Shown: positions 31,327-43,141 of the stretch, piece by piece
How the letters are laid out: every line of letters begins with the position of its first letter
Numbering within the stretch: the first letter of the stretch is position 1
NCBI GenBank assembly: GCA_037157565.1
Contig: JAZHRO010000014.1
Span: forward strand, 104,873,501 to 104,937,500
DNA length: 64,000 nucleotides
Direction: 5' to 3'
Source of the DNA: Thalassia testudinum
Lineage: Eukaryota; Streptophyta; Magnoliopsida; Alismatales; Hydrocharitaceae
The notes under the pieces: model-generated
The model's database searches: none
The model's input: the letters and a program-made list of their open reading frames with translations, nothing else
Told to the model about the DNA's origin: nothing
Translations under genes and position numbers: made by a program

Positions 31327-32230
31327 GCACAGTTGGGAGAGGTAAGTTTAGAAGGTGCTGGACCCAATCAAGACACCCAAAAATGTGTTGGGTGACTATA
31401 GAGGTGCGGGGCAGATGGACCCCTTGATCAGAAAGATCGTCCACCTGAGAATTACCTGGGCAGCCAGAGAGGGAGAGTCCCGCGAAGACCCCTACACGGT
31501 AGAGCGTCCCCACGGGTTACAGGATTTCCCCCACCCGACCTCTCTTGTCACTGCGGTTCCAGGTAGACCAGAATGGGGATCTTGACCTCTTAAGTCTACC
31601 AATTTTAAGATCAGGGTGCTTAAGGTTTCACTTGAACTTTAGTCTTTTTAAGTGCAAAGAGTGACCTAATTTAAGGTTGGTTAACCCAAGGGGTCAACTT
31701 TACCTATTGTTTTCTTTAAGAGCTTTTAGGTCCTGTCTTTTAGGGTTCAAGTGTTTAGAGAGAGCCAATTGTTTAGGATTTTTCTTGTTAATTATTTTCA
31801 ATCAATGGCTTGGGCACACCTCTTTAGGATTTCCTCAATTCTTGATTAAGGGGTGTGTCTCTACTGAAATCCTAATGTTTGACCTTATGTTGGCTCTACT
31901 TGGTCCATTTAACTCTTTGTTGGGCAATTAGGGCTCAAGCAAGAATGTGTTAGCCCTTAAATACCCTTAATAGTGTGCAGGAGTGATGAGTTGAAGACAT
32001 GCAACTTTTTATGGTTACTAAGTATGGAAGACAGGTTAGCCCTATATTGCTTGTTCTTTTCTTTTCTTCCTCTTTAGAGTGTAGGGGTTAATAGTGAGAG
32101 AAAAGATTTACCTGTCTTTGGAGTGGTTGTGTGGTTGCTCGTCTTCTTGAGTTCCTGTAGCTGCACAAAAGAGAGGAGATTATCAGAAATTAAAAGATAC
32201 AGGAATGTTTACCTCTAGAATAGCCGTTGC
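31327..32230 (-). other. 5' leader, unit A
   Basis: About 0.9 kb between primer site and ATG. On the minus strand it has donor-like CAG/GTAAAT (GT at 32110-32111) and acceptor-like CTCTCTTTTGTGCAG (ending at 32161), so leader splicing is possible. No conserved upstream frame is seen. Confidence 0.55.
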
Positions 32231-32248
32231 TCCCCGGCAGCGGCGCCA
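32231..32248 (-). other. Primer binding site, unit A
   Basis: Minus strand TGGCGCCGCTGCCGGGGA, three bases after the LTR: tRNA-Asp type (usual TGGCGCCGTTGCC..., one difference), as in Athila elements. Confidence 0.85.
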
Positions 32249-32251
32249 AAA

Positions 32252-34969
32252 TGAAACGTCGGTTCTGTTATAACGTTGTAGTAAAGCCGGTTGTTACCAA
32301 CGTTTCATATAAAAGTATTTTTTACTCGGAAAAATAAAAGAGTTCCCGAGGTCGAACTCAGGGAGCAAGTTGTATTCTAGAGATATACATGTTTCTTTTA
32401 CAAAAATAAAGAGAGAGAGAGGATTTGTTGTTCTCTTTGTTCTGCAGAGGGGGGTGCTCTTCTTTCTCTTTCTTTAGGTCTCCTTCTTTCTCTCTGTTCA
32501 GGTGATACTCTTCTCTTGCAATGGTGGTGCTCTTCTTCTTCTTCCTGCTGTTCTTCCGTTGGTGATGTTCTTCTTTCTTCAGAGCTCCTTGTTCTTCTTC
32601 TTCTTTGGTTTTCTGCCTTGACCTCTCTTCTTCTTCTTTGGCGTTGGCCGTTGCTCTTCCTTCTTCTTCAGCCTGTCTTCTTTTTCTTTGGCTGCTGACC
32701 TTCCGTCGTCTGCCCCGGTGCTGAGACGACTTAACGATGCCTTTGCTACAGTGCAGCAGCTCCTTCTTCTTCAGCGGGTCTGCTTCTTCTTTCTTCGGCC
32801 TGCACACTTCAGAATTTTTTCGTCAAGAGGCAAAACCTACTCTACCCCCCTCCCCCGCGTCTCTCTTTCTCTCTGAAATCACTCTTCGGAAGCTCTCCCA
32901 GAGCGCTACCGGGTAATCGGGTTCGGGTCAGGCCCGGGTCCAGGCCCACCGGCGTGCGTGGTGGGCGAGGAGTGCAGGTCAGTCTAATCGGGTCGGGCCA
33001 GGTCCGCGGAGCGTGGTCACGGACGAGGCCGGGTCGGGTCGGGTGAGAGGGACCTCACCCCGTGGTAACTGAGGCAAACAGATGGTGGCACTTTTGCAAT
33101 TTATGTGGGTGTGTGGCTTCAGAAATTTCCGAGGTGGGACTATCCGCGCACCCCTTTTCTCTCACGCCTGCAGTAGGGATGGTGCTTCCAATTGCAACAG
33201 CTGTTGAGGCTCGCAACTCCAATTGAGGGCCAGGGTGTGTGCGCAAGACTCTTTCGCGCAGCCTAGGTCTTCAACCTGGGATATCTAGGCTTGGAGCAAC
33301 CTCAAGCAAGCTTCGAGCTTCCTCGCCAATGGCGGTCAAGGCCTGGAACCTGAAATCAATAGAACGGCCTCTCGGCCAAATCAGACAGGCGGGGTACCTT
33401 CGCCGTGGCACGGCGAAGGTGGTCAGGGGGTCTGCAGGGGGCGAGATGGAGCTAACAGGTCGTCCTAGGTCAAACTGTGAGCGAGGAAGTGGGTGTGTTC
33501 GGTGGGTCTGCAGAGGGTGTTTGGTGGGAGGTGGAGGGGCGGAAGAGGATCAGGGTGAGGAGGCGGAGGTTCTGTGGTGGTCGGCGAGCCGTGTGGGTCG
33601 CTGAGGTGATGGGAGCGGCTCGCCGGAGGGTGGTCGGAGGCGGAGAGGATGAGGATGAACAGGAATGGTCGAGGGTTTAATTGACTAAATTGAAAGCGGG
33701 GAAAGAAAGAGGAGAAGAAGGGGAGTAGGTCTAACTTACTTGCAGGGACGAAGGGGGAGGAACAGGGCGACAGTCGTATCGACTGTCGCCGGAGAAGACG
33801 ATGCTCAGGGAGAGGGGCGGCGGCGAGCAGAGGGCTGGAGAGGCGCCAGCTGGGTGCGGCGTGGCGCGGGAAGAGCAGGGGAGGAAGTCTCTGCTGCTGG
33901 TAGTGCGGCAGAGCGAAGAGGTGGAGGGGGAGGAAGCCGCCGGAGCTGGTGAGCGTCTGCCGGAGAAAGAAGAGAAGAAAGCTGGGGGTTTTCTCCGTCA
34001 GATCCAGGCTGCCTTCGTCGGTGGAGCGGCGGGGGGTATTTATAGGGATGAAGCAGGGAGGAAGGCGGAGGGAGACGACGTGTCTCCCTCGCCGGAGAAT
34101 GGTCGGAACATGAACCCATACCGTCCGTGCGTTCGCACGGCCGGTATGGTGGCCTACAATGTCCAGGGGGGTGCTCCTGCGACGGCTGACGACGCAGGGC
34201 ACCCCCGGTACACTTGCCAGGTCCCCCACCTCACCCTGCCCGGCGCCATGCTCCGCGCAAGGTCGCCGGAGCATGGTGCTGGCAGGGTTTTGCAGGAGGG
34301 ACCTGATTGCAAAGAACGAAGGAGAGTTAGGGGCCAAAATGCGAGGGTTCAAAAGTTGAGGGCCAAAGAGTAAATATATGAGGACCAAAGTGTGAAGTCG
34401 GTCAAGGAGGTTTCTTCTTAGGCTCAAGTTTTTATACATGACTAATTAGGACCTAAGGAATCTGATGGTGAATTTTATTTTCATATTAAACCTTGTTTGA
34501 TCGGTCAATTTGCACAAAAACCCAAATTAAGTTATTAATTGGGCATGGTTCTCAATGTAGGTCAAAATGGGTTCTAAAGGCCAAATTGAAGGTTCTGAAC
34601 CCTAGAGATTATTTTTCTATGAATTTTAGAGGGTTTATTCTATTTTTACTTTGCCTCGAACCTTGTGAATTGAAGTGGGTTGTTTTAGGGTTACAGATTA
34701 TCATTTGGTTCCTTGGAAGTGCTGTAGCCCTTGCTAGATCATCTCATCCCACTTTTATTCTTATTAAGCTGTTTTGACCTATGTTTGGGCCCTGAATTAC
34801 CCTGTATGCAGATTATACTGGTAAAATTGCACTTTTACCCCTTATGACTTGTTTTCTTCTCAAACTCAGAATTCTCTGAGTTAAGCTTTTCCTTGAGATA
34901 TGTAGGAGCTTTTATCCTTTGTATTGGGTCAAAATGAGCTAGTTATGGCTCATGATGAGGTTCTCATCA
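32252..34969 (-). repeat. Array LTR 2 (5' LTR of unit A, 3' LTR of unit B)
   Basis: 2,718 bp. Bases seen only here: 33530 and 33666. It shares the bases of LTR 1 and LTR 3 at 34501 and 34514, where LTR 4 differs. Confidence 0.95.
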
Positions 34970-34981
34970 TACCCCCATGCC
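34970..34981 (-). other. Polypurine tract, unit B
   Basis: Same as unit A; twin tract at 36240-36253. Confidence 0.75.
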
Positions 34982-36516
34982 TAGCTTTTGCTAGTCCCTT
35001 AGCAAAAACTTAAGGTTTCAACCCTTGTTCTAGACCATGAAGTTTTCCATAGTTTTAGATAAGTGCCTTCATAGATTAGGTTAGAATGCTGATCATAGGC
35101 CTAAAAGGTACTCCAGTACCAGTCAAGATCCAAATCTGTCTAGCCTTAGCCTCAGTCTTTTAGCAAAGGTTTTTAAGGCCCACAAGAACTAACCTAAGGT
35201 TTATTGGACTTCGTGGTTAAAGCACCCGTGCTTGAAATGATTTTAGCCCTGGCTCAGTTCGCAGTGCGTTTTGTAAGAGAGAGATAGAAAGTTTTTCTGT
35301 TTGGAGAGTTTTCTCTCTCTTTTTCTTTTTAGTTCTAGCCTAGGATTGGCTTTTCAACACGGTCTGTATCAGATTCCTTGCTCCCATCATCAATCCTCAA
35401 GGGTTCCTGGCGATCGATGCTTCGAGATAGCACCGCCCATGGCAACCCCCGGAACCCTGGCTATTGAGATTTCGAGATAATCCCATCCATGGTATTCCGT
35501 GGCCGAATCCAGACCCTGGCAATTGACATTTCGAGATAATGCCATCCATGGAATCTGAACCAGCAGAGTGCTTATATGCCCCCCGTAGGATATGTAAATA
35601 TCCTAAGAGACAAGCACCGAGGAGATGATATTTTGTTACGCATCTTCGAGGGGATTTCCCGCCTCTCCGCGCTGGGAACTCGTCCAAATCAACTTGTGTT
35701 GATCGGCCGCTCCTATTCTAGATGTTCTTTTCAGATTTTTGTGACGCTTCTGCGCGATTCTGATTTTTACGCTTACTGAACCAGGCTGTGTGTGAGATTA
35801 GGGTGCTTAGGTTACTGAGTCCCGTAAACCAAAAATTAGTTAACGAGGCCGAATACTCCCTAAGCCTTAGACCTAATACTTCAGCTTTTCATTTTCCTCA
35901 ACCTCTTGAGGAGTGTCCAGATCTTAATGGGTACTAAGAGTCTATTCAAGAATGCCTAAGGTTTGCATTCTTACTAATCTCATTGTGCACTTTTCAGTTA
36001 TTTTCTCGAATGAGGTCTAGAACTTAGGTTAATTCCTTAGTTCCTTACTAATGACTATCACTTTTTCTCATAATTTTGTGCTCCTTTTTCATTTTGTTTC
36101 TTTTCTCCTTCACAAAATTTTCCTTCTCCTCTTTTCCTCTTATTCTTTTTCGAAAAAAATTTTTTAATTTTTATGGTATTTTTGGCATATGTGAATTTTT
36201 TTGTTTGAAACATTTTCTTACAAGTTTTTGCACTTTCCTACCCCCCCATGCCTAAGATTTGCAATGTCCTCATTGTAACCTAGGGGGTCTTAGTTCATTC
36301 CTTAAGACAGAAATTTGGGTGAGTGGATGGGTTGGGTTGAATTTTTGCGGACGATTTCAAATTTCAGATGCGAACATCTGAGTTGGGGTCGGCTGTCTAT
36401 AAGGGTGAACTTCGAGTGCTGAAAGGTGTCAGAACAAGTTTCAGGTTTTCAAAGAGAATGACGGGCTGCCTCCCGTTAAGCGCTGAGTTTTACGCCATCG
36501 GCTGGGCGCAATAAGC
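34982..36516 (-). other. 3' non-coding region, unit B
   Basis: Same layout as in unit A; one base differs from unit A at 35755. Confidence 0.7.
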
Positions 36517-39500
36517 TCAAGGGGAACGGAGGATATAAGATGCCTCAGCCAAATCAGTAGAAGTTACATCAATGAACGGCTTGAGTCTTTGACCATTCAC
36601 GATGAAAGGTTCAGAATCGTGGCTGAGTGGACTGATTTCGATTGCTCCATTTCCAAAAACCTGTCGGACCAAATATGGTCCGACCCACTTAGATATCAGT
36701 TTTCCTGGGAAGAGTTTGAGTCGGGCATCAAAGAGTAGGACCTTTTGACCAGGATGAAAGATCTTTCTCGAGATGTGTTTGTCGTGGAAGGCTTTAACCC
36801 GCTCCTTGTAGATTTGCGAGTTCTCGTACGCGTCTGTGCGTAATTCATCGATCTCGCTGATTTGGAGTTTTCTGTGGGTCCCAGCCTTGGAAAGATCTAG
36901 ATTACAGTTCCGTACTGCCCAATAGGCTTTATGCTCCAGTTCGACGGGAAGGTGGCATGCCTTTCCGTACACCAATCTAAAGGGAGACATGCCCAATTGG
37001 GTCTTGTGGGCGGTCCTATAGGCCCACAATGCTTCCGGAAGTCGGGACGACCAGTCCTTCCTGTCAGGTCGAACAGTGACCTGCAGGATTTTCTTGATTT
37101 CCCGATTTGACAGCTCAGCTAGACCATTAGTTTGGGGGTGGTAAGGAGTAGAGATTCGGTGAGACACCCCGTATTTGGTCATCAGTGACCTAAACTGAGC
37201 ATTTGTGAAATGGGTCCCCCCATCAGAGATTATTGCACGAGGAATCCCGAACCTTGAGAAAATGTGTTGATGAATGAATTTGAGAACGATTTTGTGATCA
37301 CAGGTTCGGGTCGGTATGGCTTCGATCCATTTGGACACGTAGTCCACAGCCAACAGAATGTATTCGAAACCATCCGAAATAGGAAAGGGGCCCATAAAAT
37401 CAATCCCCCAAACATCAAAGATTTCGCATACTAGAATCGGTTGCATAGGCATCATGTCACGACGGCTCATGTTGCCCAAAGTCTGGCAACGACTGCATGC
37501 CTTGCAATGACTGTGTGCGTCTTTGAACAGTGTGGGCCAGTAAAAGCCGCACTGGAGGACTTTTGATGCGGTTTTATGCCCGGCAAAATGGCCACCGCAT
37601 GCCTGGTCATGGCAGAAAGAGAGGATATTGTTGACTTCCCCTTCCGGGACACATCTCCGGATGATCTGATCGGCACCTATGCGGAAGAGGTACGGGTCTT
37701 CCCAAATGTAATACTTGGCATCGGAGCGTAATTTGTCTTTCTTGGCCTTCGGCCAATCGGACGGGGTCTGATGAGATGCCAAGTAATTTACAATATTAGC
37801 AAACCATGGAAGGCTAGTACCAATAGTCAGCAGGTGCTCATCGGGAAAATGCTCAGTGATGGGTCCGGAAGGGTCTATCATTTCAGAAGGAAGACGGGAC
37901 AAGTGATCAGCTACCACGTTTTGTTTTCCCGCTTTATCGCGAATCTCGAGGTCAAATTCTTGCAACAGCAAGATCCATCGGATCAATCGAGGTTTCACGT
38001 CCTTCTTTGCAAGGAGATGCCTCACAGCCGTGTGATCCGAGTATATGATGACATGGGAACCCAGAAGGTATGATCTGAACTTCTCAAGGGCAAATACTAC
38101 AGCTAGCAGCTCTTTCTCAGTAACTGTATAGTTACGCTGAGCCTCATCGAGTGTTTTGCTGGCGTAGTAAATGACCACAGGTTTCTTGTCATTTTTCTGC
38201 CCCAAAACCGCTCCTACAGCGAAGTCGGATGCATCACACATGATCTCAAAGGGTTGAGACCAATCAGGGGATTGTAGGATCGGGGCTTGGGTGACTCGGT
38301 CACGCAGGATTTCAAATGCTTGAGTGCATTCCTTGGAGATTTCGAAGGGAACATCCTTGGAGAGAAGAGTGGTCAGGGGGCGTGCGATTTTTGAAAAATC
38401 AGGGATAAATCGTCGATAAAAACCGACATGCCCTAAAAAGGATCGGATGTCCCTGATCGAGCTAGGCATAGGAAGGTGAGAAATCAGATTAACCTTAGCT
38501 CGATCCACTTGGATACCTTTCTCCGAAATTGAGTGTCCCAGGACAATTCCCTCAGGCACCATGAAATGGCTCTTTTCCCAGGAAAGAACCAAATTCACGT
38601 CGATGCACCGCCTGAGTATCTGGACCAAGTGTTGGAGGCAATCGTCGAATGATGCTCCGAAAACTGAAAAGTCATCCATGAAGACTTCCAGATAATCACC
38701 TACCATATCTGAGAATATGGCAAGCATGCATCGCTGAAAAGTAGCGGGTGCATTGCAAAGACCGAAAGGCATCCTTCGGAAAGCGTATGTTCCGAAGGGG
38801 CAGGTGAACGTGGTCTTTTCTTGGTCCTCAGGATGGATTGCCACCTGGTTGTAACCGGAGTACCCGTCAAGGAAGCAGAAGAACCTATTTCCCGCTAATT
38901 TTTCGAGAATTTGATCAATGAAGGGTAGTGGGAAATGATCCTTCTTCGTGGAGGAATTGAGTCGACGGTAATCTATACAGACTCTCCACGAGTTGGCTAA
39001 TCGGGTAGGAATGATTTCTCCGGTCCCAGTCGTTATAGTGGTGAGTCCTGCCTTCTTAGGCACGACCTGAATTGGGCTCACCCAACGACTATCGGAGATC
39101 GGGTAGATGATCCCGGCATCTAACCACTTGATGATCTCCTTTTTCACGACCTCCTGCAGATTGGGGTTTAAGCGTCTCTGCATTTCACGAGAAGGTCGTG
39201 TGCCCTCTTCTGAATAGATATGATGAGTACAATAAGAGGGACTTATTCCAGTCAAATCATCGAGGGTCCATCCGATGGCTCTGCGATGTTGCTGGAGGAC
39301 AACAATCAGACGGGATTCCTGTTCAGGACTAAGGTTGGAATTGATGATCACAGGAAGGGTCTGATTAGAACCCAAAAAGATGTATTTCAAATGAGCAGGA
39401 AGGGGTTTCAGTTCGAGGATGGGGTTTTCAGCAGCAGCGGGTGGTTCAGTATAGATGTGAGGTTCAAGGGTGGGAGTTACTGGGTTGTTTACATCTGGAT

Positions 39501-42216
39501 TTGACTCCTCTGTTTGCGGGTCAAGATCCTTCTGTGGTTGATGAGGCATACTCAAGTCATTCTGGGGGTGTGATTCATCAACCAAAGTCTTGATGTCACA
39601 AATTTGCTCGATGACGCCGCAATTAATTCCTTGTTGGGCCTTAAATATATCAATTTTCAGTGTTTGATCTCCAAACTTAAGCTCTATTTGGCCCTCCTCA
39701 CAGCTGATGTTGGCTCTAGCAGTAGCCAAGAAAGGTCTCCCTAGAATGATTGGTGTATCCCTAGGGTTCTCAGGTGCATCCATGTCTAAAACTATAAAGC
39801 CTACTGGAAAATAGAAATCCCGCACTCTCACGATAACATCCTCGAGAATCCCTTTTGGTGACTTTATAGATCGATCTGCTAATTGTAACGTCACCTCGGT
39901 TGGTTTCAGCTCAGATTCTTCCAGATGGTCAAGTAAGGATGTGGGTATCAGATTTATAGATGCACCTAAGTCTAACAATGCTCTATCAAATTGGGTACCA
40001 CCTATCTTACAGGAGATCAGGGGAGTTCCAGGATCTTTTGCCTTGGGTGGGAGTCTACTAAGGATTACAGAGCTGGCTTGCTCTGACAGAACAATTGGGC
40101 TCCCTCCCTTGGTTCGCGGCTTACGCTGGGGTGTACATATATTCTTTAGAAATCGTGCGTAAGCTGGTACGTGGCGGATTGCATCCATCAAGGGGATGTT
40201 TATGTGGACCTGCTCAAAGAGCTTGACCAGGTCCTCCTCAGGGGCCACGGGTTTGGTGGTCTTCTTTCCCTTGGTCAGGGCCTCGGGAAACGGGATCTTG
40301 GTTGGTTCCTCTAGGATAGGTCCAGGTTGTGGGTCTGGAACAGCGGTACCTTGGATAATTATCCTAGGGTCATGGTTATCAGGCTGGGATTGGTTTGGAT
40401 AATGCGGGTCCTGAGTTGTCTTACCACTACGTGTTGTTACAGAATTTAATCCGGCCTGATTTTGGTTTGGATTTGGTAGGAGGGGTGGCTGCTGCTGAAA
40501 TCCCGTACGAGAAGTAGAGGCTTCCATCTCGTCTGGAGATGGAGCAGTGGGGGCCTGATAAATCCATTGAGCGTGGCCTAGATTTGGATTCATAACGCGC
40601 TTCTGGGTTGGCACGTTATTTGGGTTAGGAAGAGGTTGGGAAGGGAGTGTGCCTGGCTGGCGAGAACTTGCCAACTGGGCCAGCTGAGTTTTAACTTCAG
40701 TAAGCTCGTCCTTGTGCTGTTTTTGAATGGCCGCATTCGATTTTTGAATGTCAGCCAGAGTCTGAAGGATTAAGGACATTTGATCTTGATTTGGCCCTGA
40801 TGGATAAGTAGGGTTGGGCCGAGGCTGAGGCGGCTGGTAGTGATGAGAGGGCTGTGGGCGGGACTGAAAAGGTGGTCTTTGGGTTTGGGAATTTCCCGCC
40901 CACTGAAAATTGGGATGGTTTCGCCATCCAGGGTTGTAAGTGTTGGAGAATGGGTCGTTCTGGATGGCGTTGAGGTCCTCGCAGGTCTGAGGAACCTCCT
41001 GAGAATCAGGGAAAGGAGGAATGGAGTTCCCCCGGCTGGTGAAGAAAGGATCGGATGATCTTCCAGTCCAAGAATCAGATGGGGATGGATATGGATCCAT
41101 CCCAGGGGAGGATCGGTGTAGGATGTTTTGCACAGTCTCCTGTGTGGAAGGAGGTTGTGCAAAGGAGTTACGCGCAGAGGTGGCTCGCTGCAAGTGCTGA
41201 GTCAGCTCATCCACCTTCTTTTCAATGATTGAGACCTTGTCCAATCGACTGGCCATTAATTCCAGGTCGACTGATGCGGACAGGCCCTGCGTCTCATGTG
41301 CTCCCTTAAGATTCGTCGCTGCGCGGGTATTCGTCCTGTCGAATAATCCCATGGAGTCATTGTTGATGGAGTTCTCGCACATGTTTTCGAGAATCTCCCA
41401 TACGGTGTCTTCATGTTGACCCATGATGTTTCCTCCGCAGGTTGCATTGACGAAAAGGCGGATGTCCTCACGGAGTCCCTGGTAAAAAGATTGGACTTGT
41501 TCCCATTTAGGAACTCCGTGATGGGGGCACTTCCTCATGAGATCCTGAAAACGATCCCATGCCTCATGGAGAGGTTCTCCTGATTGTTGAGTGAAGTGTG
41601 TAATCTGATGGCGCAAGGCGTTGGTTCGACCAACGGGAAAGAACTTTTTCAAAAACTCGGATTGAAGTTCTCCCCAAGTGTTGATCGGCCGGGTCTGAGT
41701 TTGATACCAATGGGCGGCCTTGTCCATAAGAGAAAAGGAGAACATCTTCATGAGAAGAATATCCCGATTTTGCGCATCTGATCCAAAAGTGTGGGCCAGA
41801 TGCTTAAGCTGTTTGATGTGCTGGAAGGGATCTTCAGAATTAAGCCCATGGAATTTAGGTATAGCATGAATCATGTTGGGCTTTAGTTCGGAATCAGGTC
41901 CTCCAATCGGGATTCTAACTCGAGGCTCAATGGCCACCGCAGCAGGATTGTAGTGGTCCCGCATCATAGGACGCTGTGGTGGGTGCACGAAGTTTTGGAA
42001 GAGGTCATTGAGTCGCTGGAGCTGGTGTTCCAGATTATTTTCTTCCTCAACTGGCTGAGCCATGATGGGGGAAGAAGAAGAACTTGGTTCTGAATCAGAA
42101 GAGAGAATAATGTGAGGGTGTTGCTGCACAAACACGGGCGTCGAGGCTTGGCCTTGACGAGAGTGAATTTCTAAAGGAGGTCTTAAGGTTGGTCTTAGAG
42201 ACCTCCTTCCGTACAT
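36517..42216 (-). CDS. Athila-like gag-pol polyprotein, unit B (intact, 1899 aa)
   Basis: Translation is identical to unit A as far as I can compare; a base difference at 37582 (A: 26692) is silent. All catalytic residues listed for unit A are kept: protease D749, reverse transcriptase D1117, D1181 and D1182, RNase H D1328, E1369, D1394 and D1437, integrase D1606, D1665 and E1701. It would be driven by LTR 3 on its right. Being the central unit, it is flanked on both sides by shared LTRs. Confidence 0.96.
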   Translation of the reverse strand: MYGRRSLRPTLRPPLEIHSRQGQASTPVFVQQHPHIILSSDSEPSSSSSPIMAQPVEEENNLEHQLQRLNDLFQNFVHPPQRPMMRDHYNPAAVAIEPRVRIPIGGPDSELKPNMIHAIPKFHGLNSEDPFQHIKQLKHLAHTFGSDAQNRDILLMKMFSFSLMDKAAHWYQTQTRPINTWGELQSEFLKKFFPVGRTNALRHQITHFTQQSGEPLHEAWDRFQDLMRKCPHHGVPKWEQVQSFYQGLREDIRLFVNATCGGNIMGQHEDTVWEILENMCENSINNDSMGLFDRTNTRAATNLKGAHETQGLSASVDLELMASRLDKVSIIEKKVDELTQHLQRATSARNSFAQPPSTQETVQNILHRSSPGMDPYPSPSDSWTGRSSDPFFTSRGNSIPPFPDSQEVPQTCEDLNAIQNDPFSNTYNPGWRNHPNFQWAGNSQTQRPPFQSRPQPSHHYQPPQPRPNPTYPSGPNQDQMSLILQTLADIQKSNAAIQKQHKDELTEVKTQLAQLASSRQPGTLPSQPLPNPNNVPTQKRVMNPNLGHAQWIYQAPTAPSPDEMEASTSRTGFQQQPPLLPNPNQNQAGLNSVTTRSGKTTQDPHYPNQSQPDNHDPRIIIQGTAVPDPQPGPILEEPTKIPFPEALTKGKKTTKPVAPEEDLVKLFEQVHINIPLMDAIRHVPAYARFLKNICTPQRKPRTKGGSPIVLSEQASSVILSRLPPKAKDPGTPLISCKIGGTQFDRALLDLGASINLIPTSLLDHLEESELKPTEVTLQLADRSIKSPKGILEDVIVRVRDFYFPVGFIVLDMDAPENPRDTPIILGRPFLATARANISCEEGQIELKFGDQTLKIDIFKAQQGINCGVIEQICDIKTLVDESHPQNDLSMPHQPQKDLDPQTEESNPDVNNPVTPTLEPHIYTEPPAAAENPILELKPLPAHLKYIFLGSNQTLPVIINSNLSPEQESRLIVVLQQHRRAIGWTLDDLTGISPSYCTHHIYSEEGTRPSREMQRRLNPNLQEVVKKEIIKWLDAGIIYPISDSRWVSPIQVVPKKAGLTTITTGTGEIIPTRLANSWRVCIDYRRLNSSTKKDHFPLPFIDQILEKLAGNRFFCFLDGYSGYNQVAIHPEDQEKTTFTCPFGTYAFRRMPFGLCNAPATFQRCMLAIFSDMVGDYLEVFMDDFSVFGASFDDCLQHLVQILRRCIDVNLVLSWEKSHFMVPEGIVLGHSISEKGIQVDRAKVNLISHLPMPSSIRDIRSFLGHVGFYRRFIPDFSKIARPLTTLLSKDVPFEISKECTQAFEILRDRVTQAPILQSPDWSQPFEIMCDASDFAVGAVLGQKNDKKPVVIYYASKTLDEAQRNYTVTEKELLAVVFALEKFRSYLLGSHVIIYSDHTAVRHLLAKKDVKPRLIRWILLLQEFDLEIRDKAGKQNVVADHLSRLPSEMIDPSGPITEHFPDEHLLTIGTSLPWFANIVNYLASHQTPSDWPKAKKDKLRSDAKYYIWEDPYLFRIGADQIIRRCVPEGEVNNILSFCHDQACGGHFAGHKTASKVLQCGFYWPTLFKDAHSHCKACSRCQTLGNMSRRDMMPMQPILVCEIFDVWGIDFMGPFPISDGFEYILLAVDYVSKWIEAIPTRTCDHKIVLKFIHQHIFSRFGIPRAIISDGGTHFTNAQFRSLMTKYGVSHRISTPYHPQTNGLAELSNREIKKILQVTVRPDRKDWSSRLPEALWAYRTAHKTQLGMSPFRLVYGKACHLPVELEHKAYWAVRNCNLDLSKAGTHRKLQISEIDELRTDAYENSQIYKERVKAFHDKHISRKIFHPGQKVLLFDARLKLFPGKLISKWVGPYLVRQVFGNGAIEISPLSHDSEPFIVNGQRLKPFIDVTSTDLAEASYILRSP

Positions 42217-43120
42217 GCACAGTTGGGAGAGGTAAGTTTAGAAGGTGCTGGACCCAATCAAGACACCCAAAAATGTGTTGGGTGACTATAGAGGTGCGGG
42301 GCAGATGGACCCCTTGATCAGAAAGATCGTCCACCTGAGAATTACCTGGGCAGCCAGAGAGGGAGAGTCCCGCGAAGACCCCTACACGGTAGAGCGTCCC
42401 CACGGGTTACAGGGTTTCCCCCACCCGACCTCTCTTGTCACTGCGGTTCCAGGTAGACCAAAATGGGGATCTTGACCTCTTAAGTCTACCAATTTTAAGA
42501 TCAGGGTGCTTAAGGTTTCACTTGAACTTTAGTCTTTTTAAGTGCAAAGAGTGACCTAATTTAAGGTTGGTTAACCCAAGGGGTCAACTTTACCTATTGT
42601 TTTCTTTAAGAGCTTTTAGGTCCTGTCTTTTAGGGTTCAAGTGTTTAGAGAGAGCCAATTGTTTAGGATTTTTCTTGTTAATTATTTTCAATCAATGGCT
42701 TGGGCACACCTCTTTAGGATTTCCTCAATTCTTGATTAAGGGGTGTGTCTCTACTGAAATCCTAATGTTTGACCTTATGTTGGCTCTACTTGGTCCATTT
42801 AACTCTTTGTTGGGCAATTAGGGCTCAAGCAAGAATGTGTTAGCCCTTAAATACCCTTAATAGTGTGCAGGAGTGATGAGTTGAAGACATGCAACTTTTT
42901 ATGGTTACTAAGTATGGAAGACAGGTTAGCCCTATATTGCTTGTTCTTTTCTTTTCTTCCTCTTTAGAGTGTAGGGGTTAATAGTGAGAGAAAAGATTTA
43001 CCTGTCTTTGGAGTGGTTGTGTGGTTGCTCGTCTTCTTGAGTTCCTGTAGCTGCACAAAAGAGAGGAGATTATCAGAAATTAAAAGATACAGGAATGTTT
43101 ACCTCTAGAATAGCCGTTGC
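42217..43120 (-). other. 5' leader, unit B
   Basis: Same layout as unit A; two private bases (42414 and 42461). Confidence 0.55.
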
Positions 43121-43138
43121 TCCCCGGCAGCGGCGCCA
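43121..43138 (-). other. Primer binding site, unit B
   Basis: Same tRNA-Asp-type sequence as unit A. Confidence 0.85.
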
Positions 43139-43141
43139 AAA

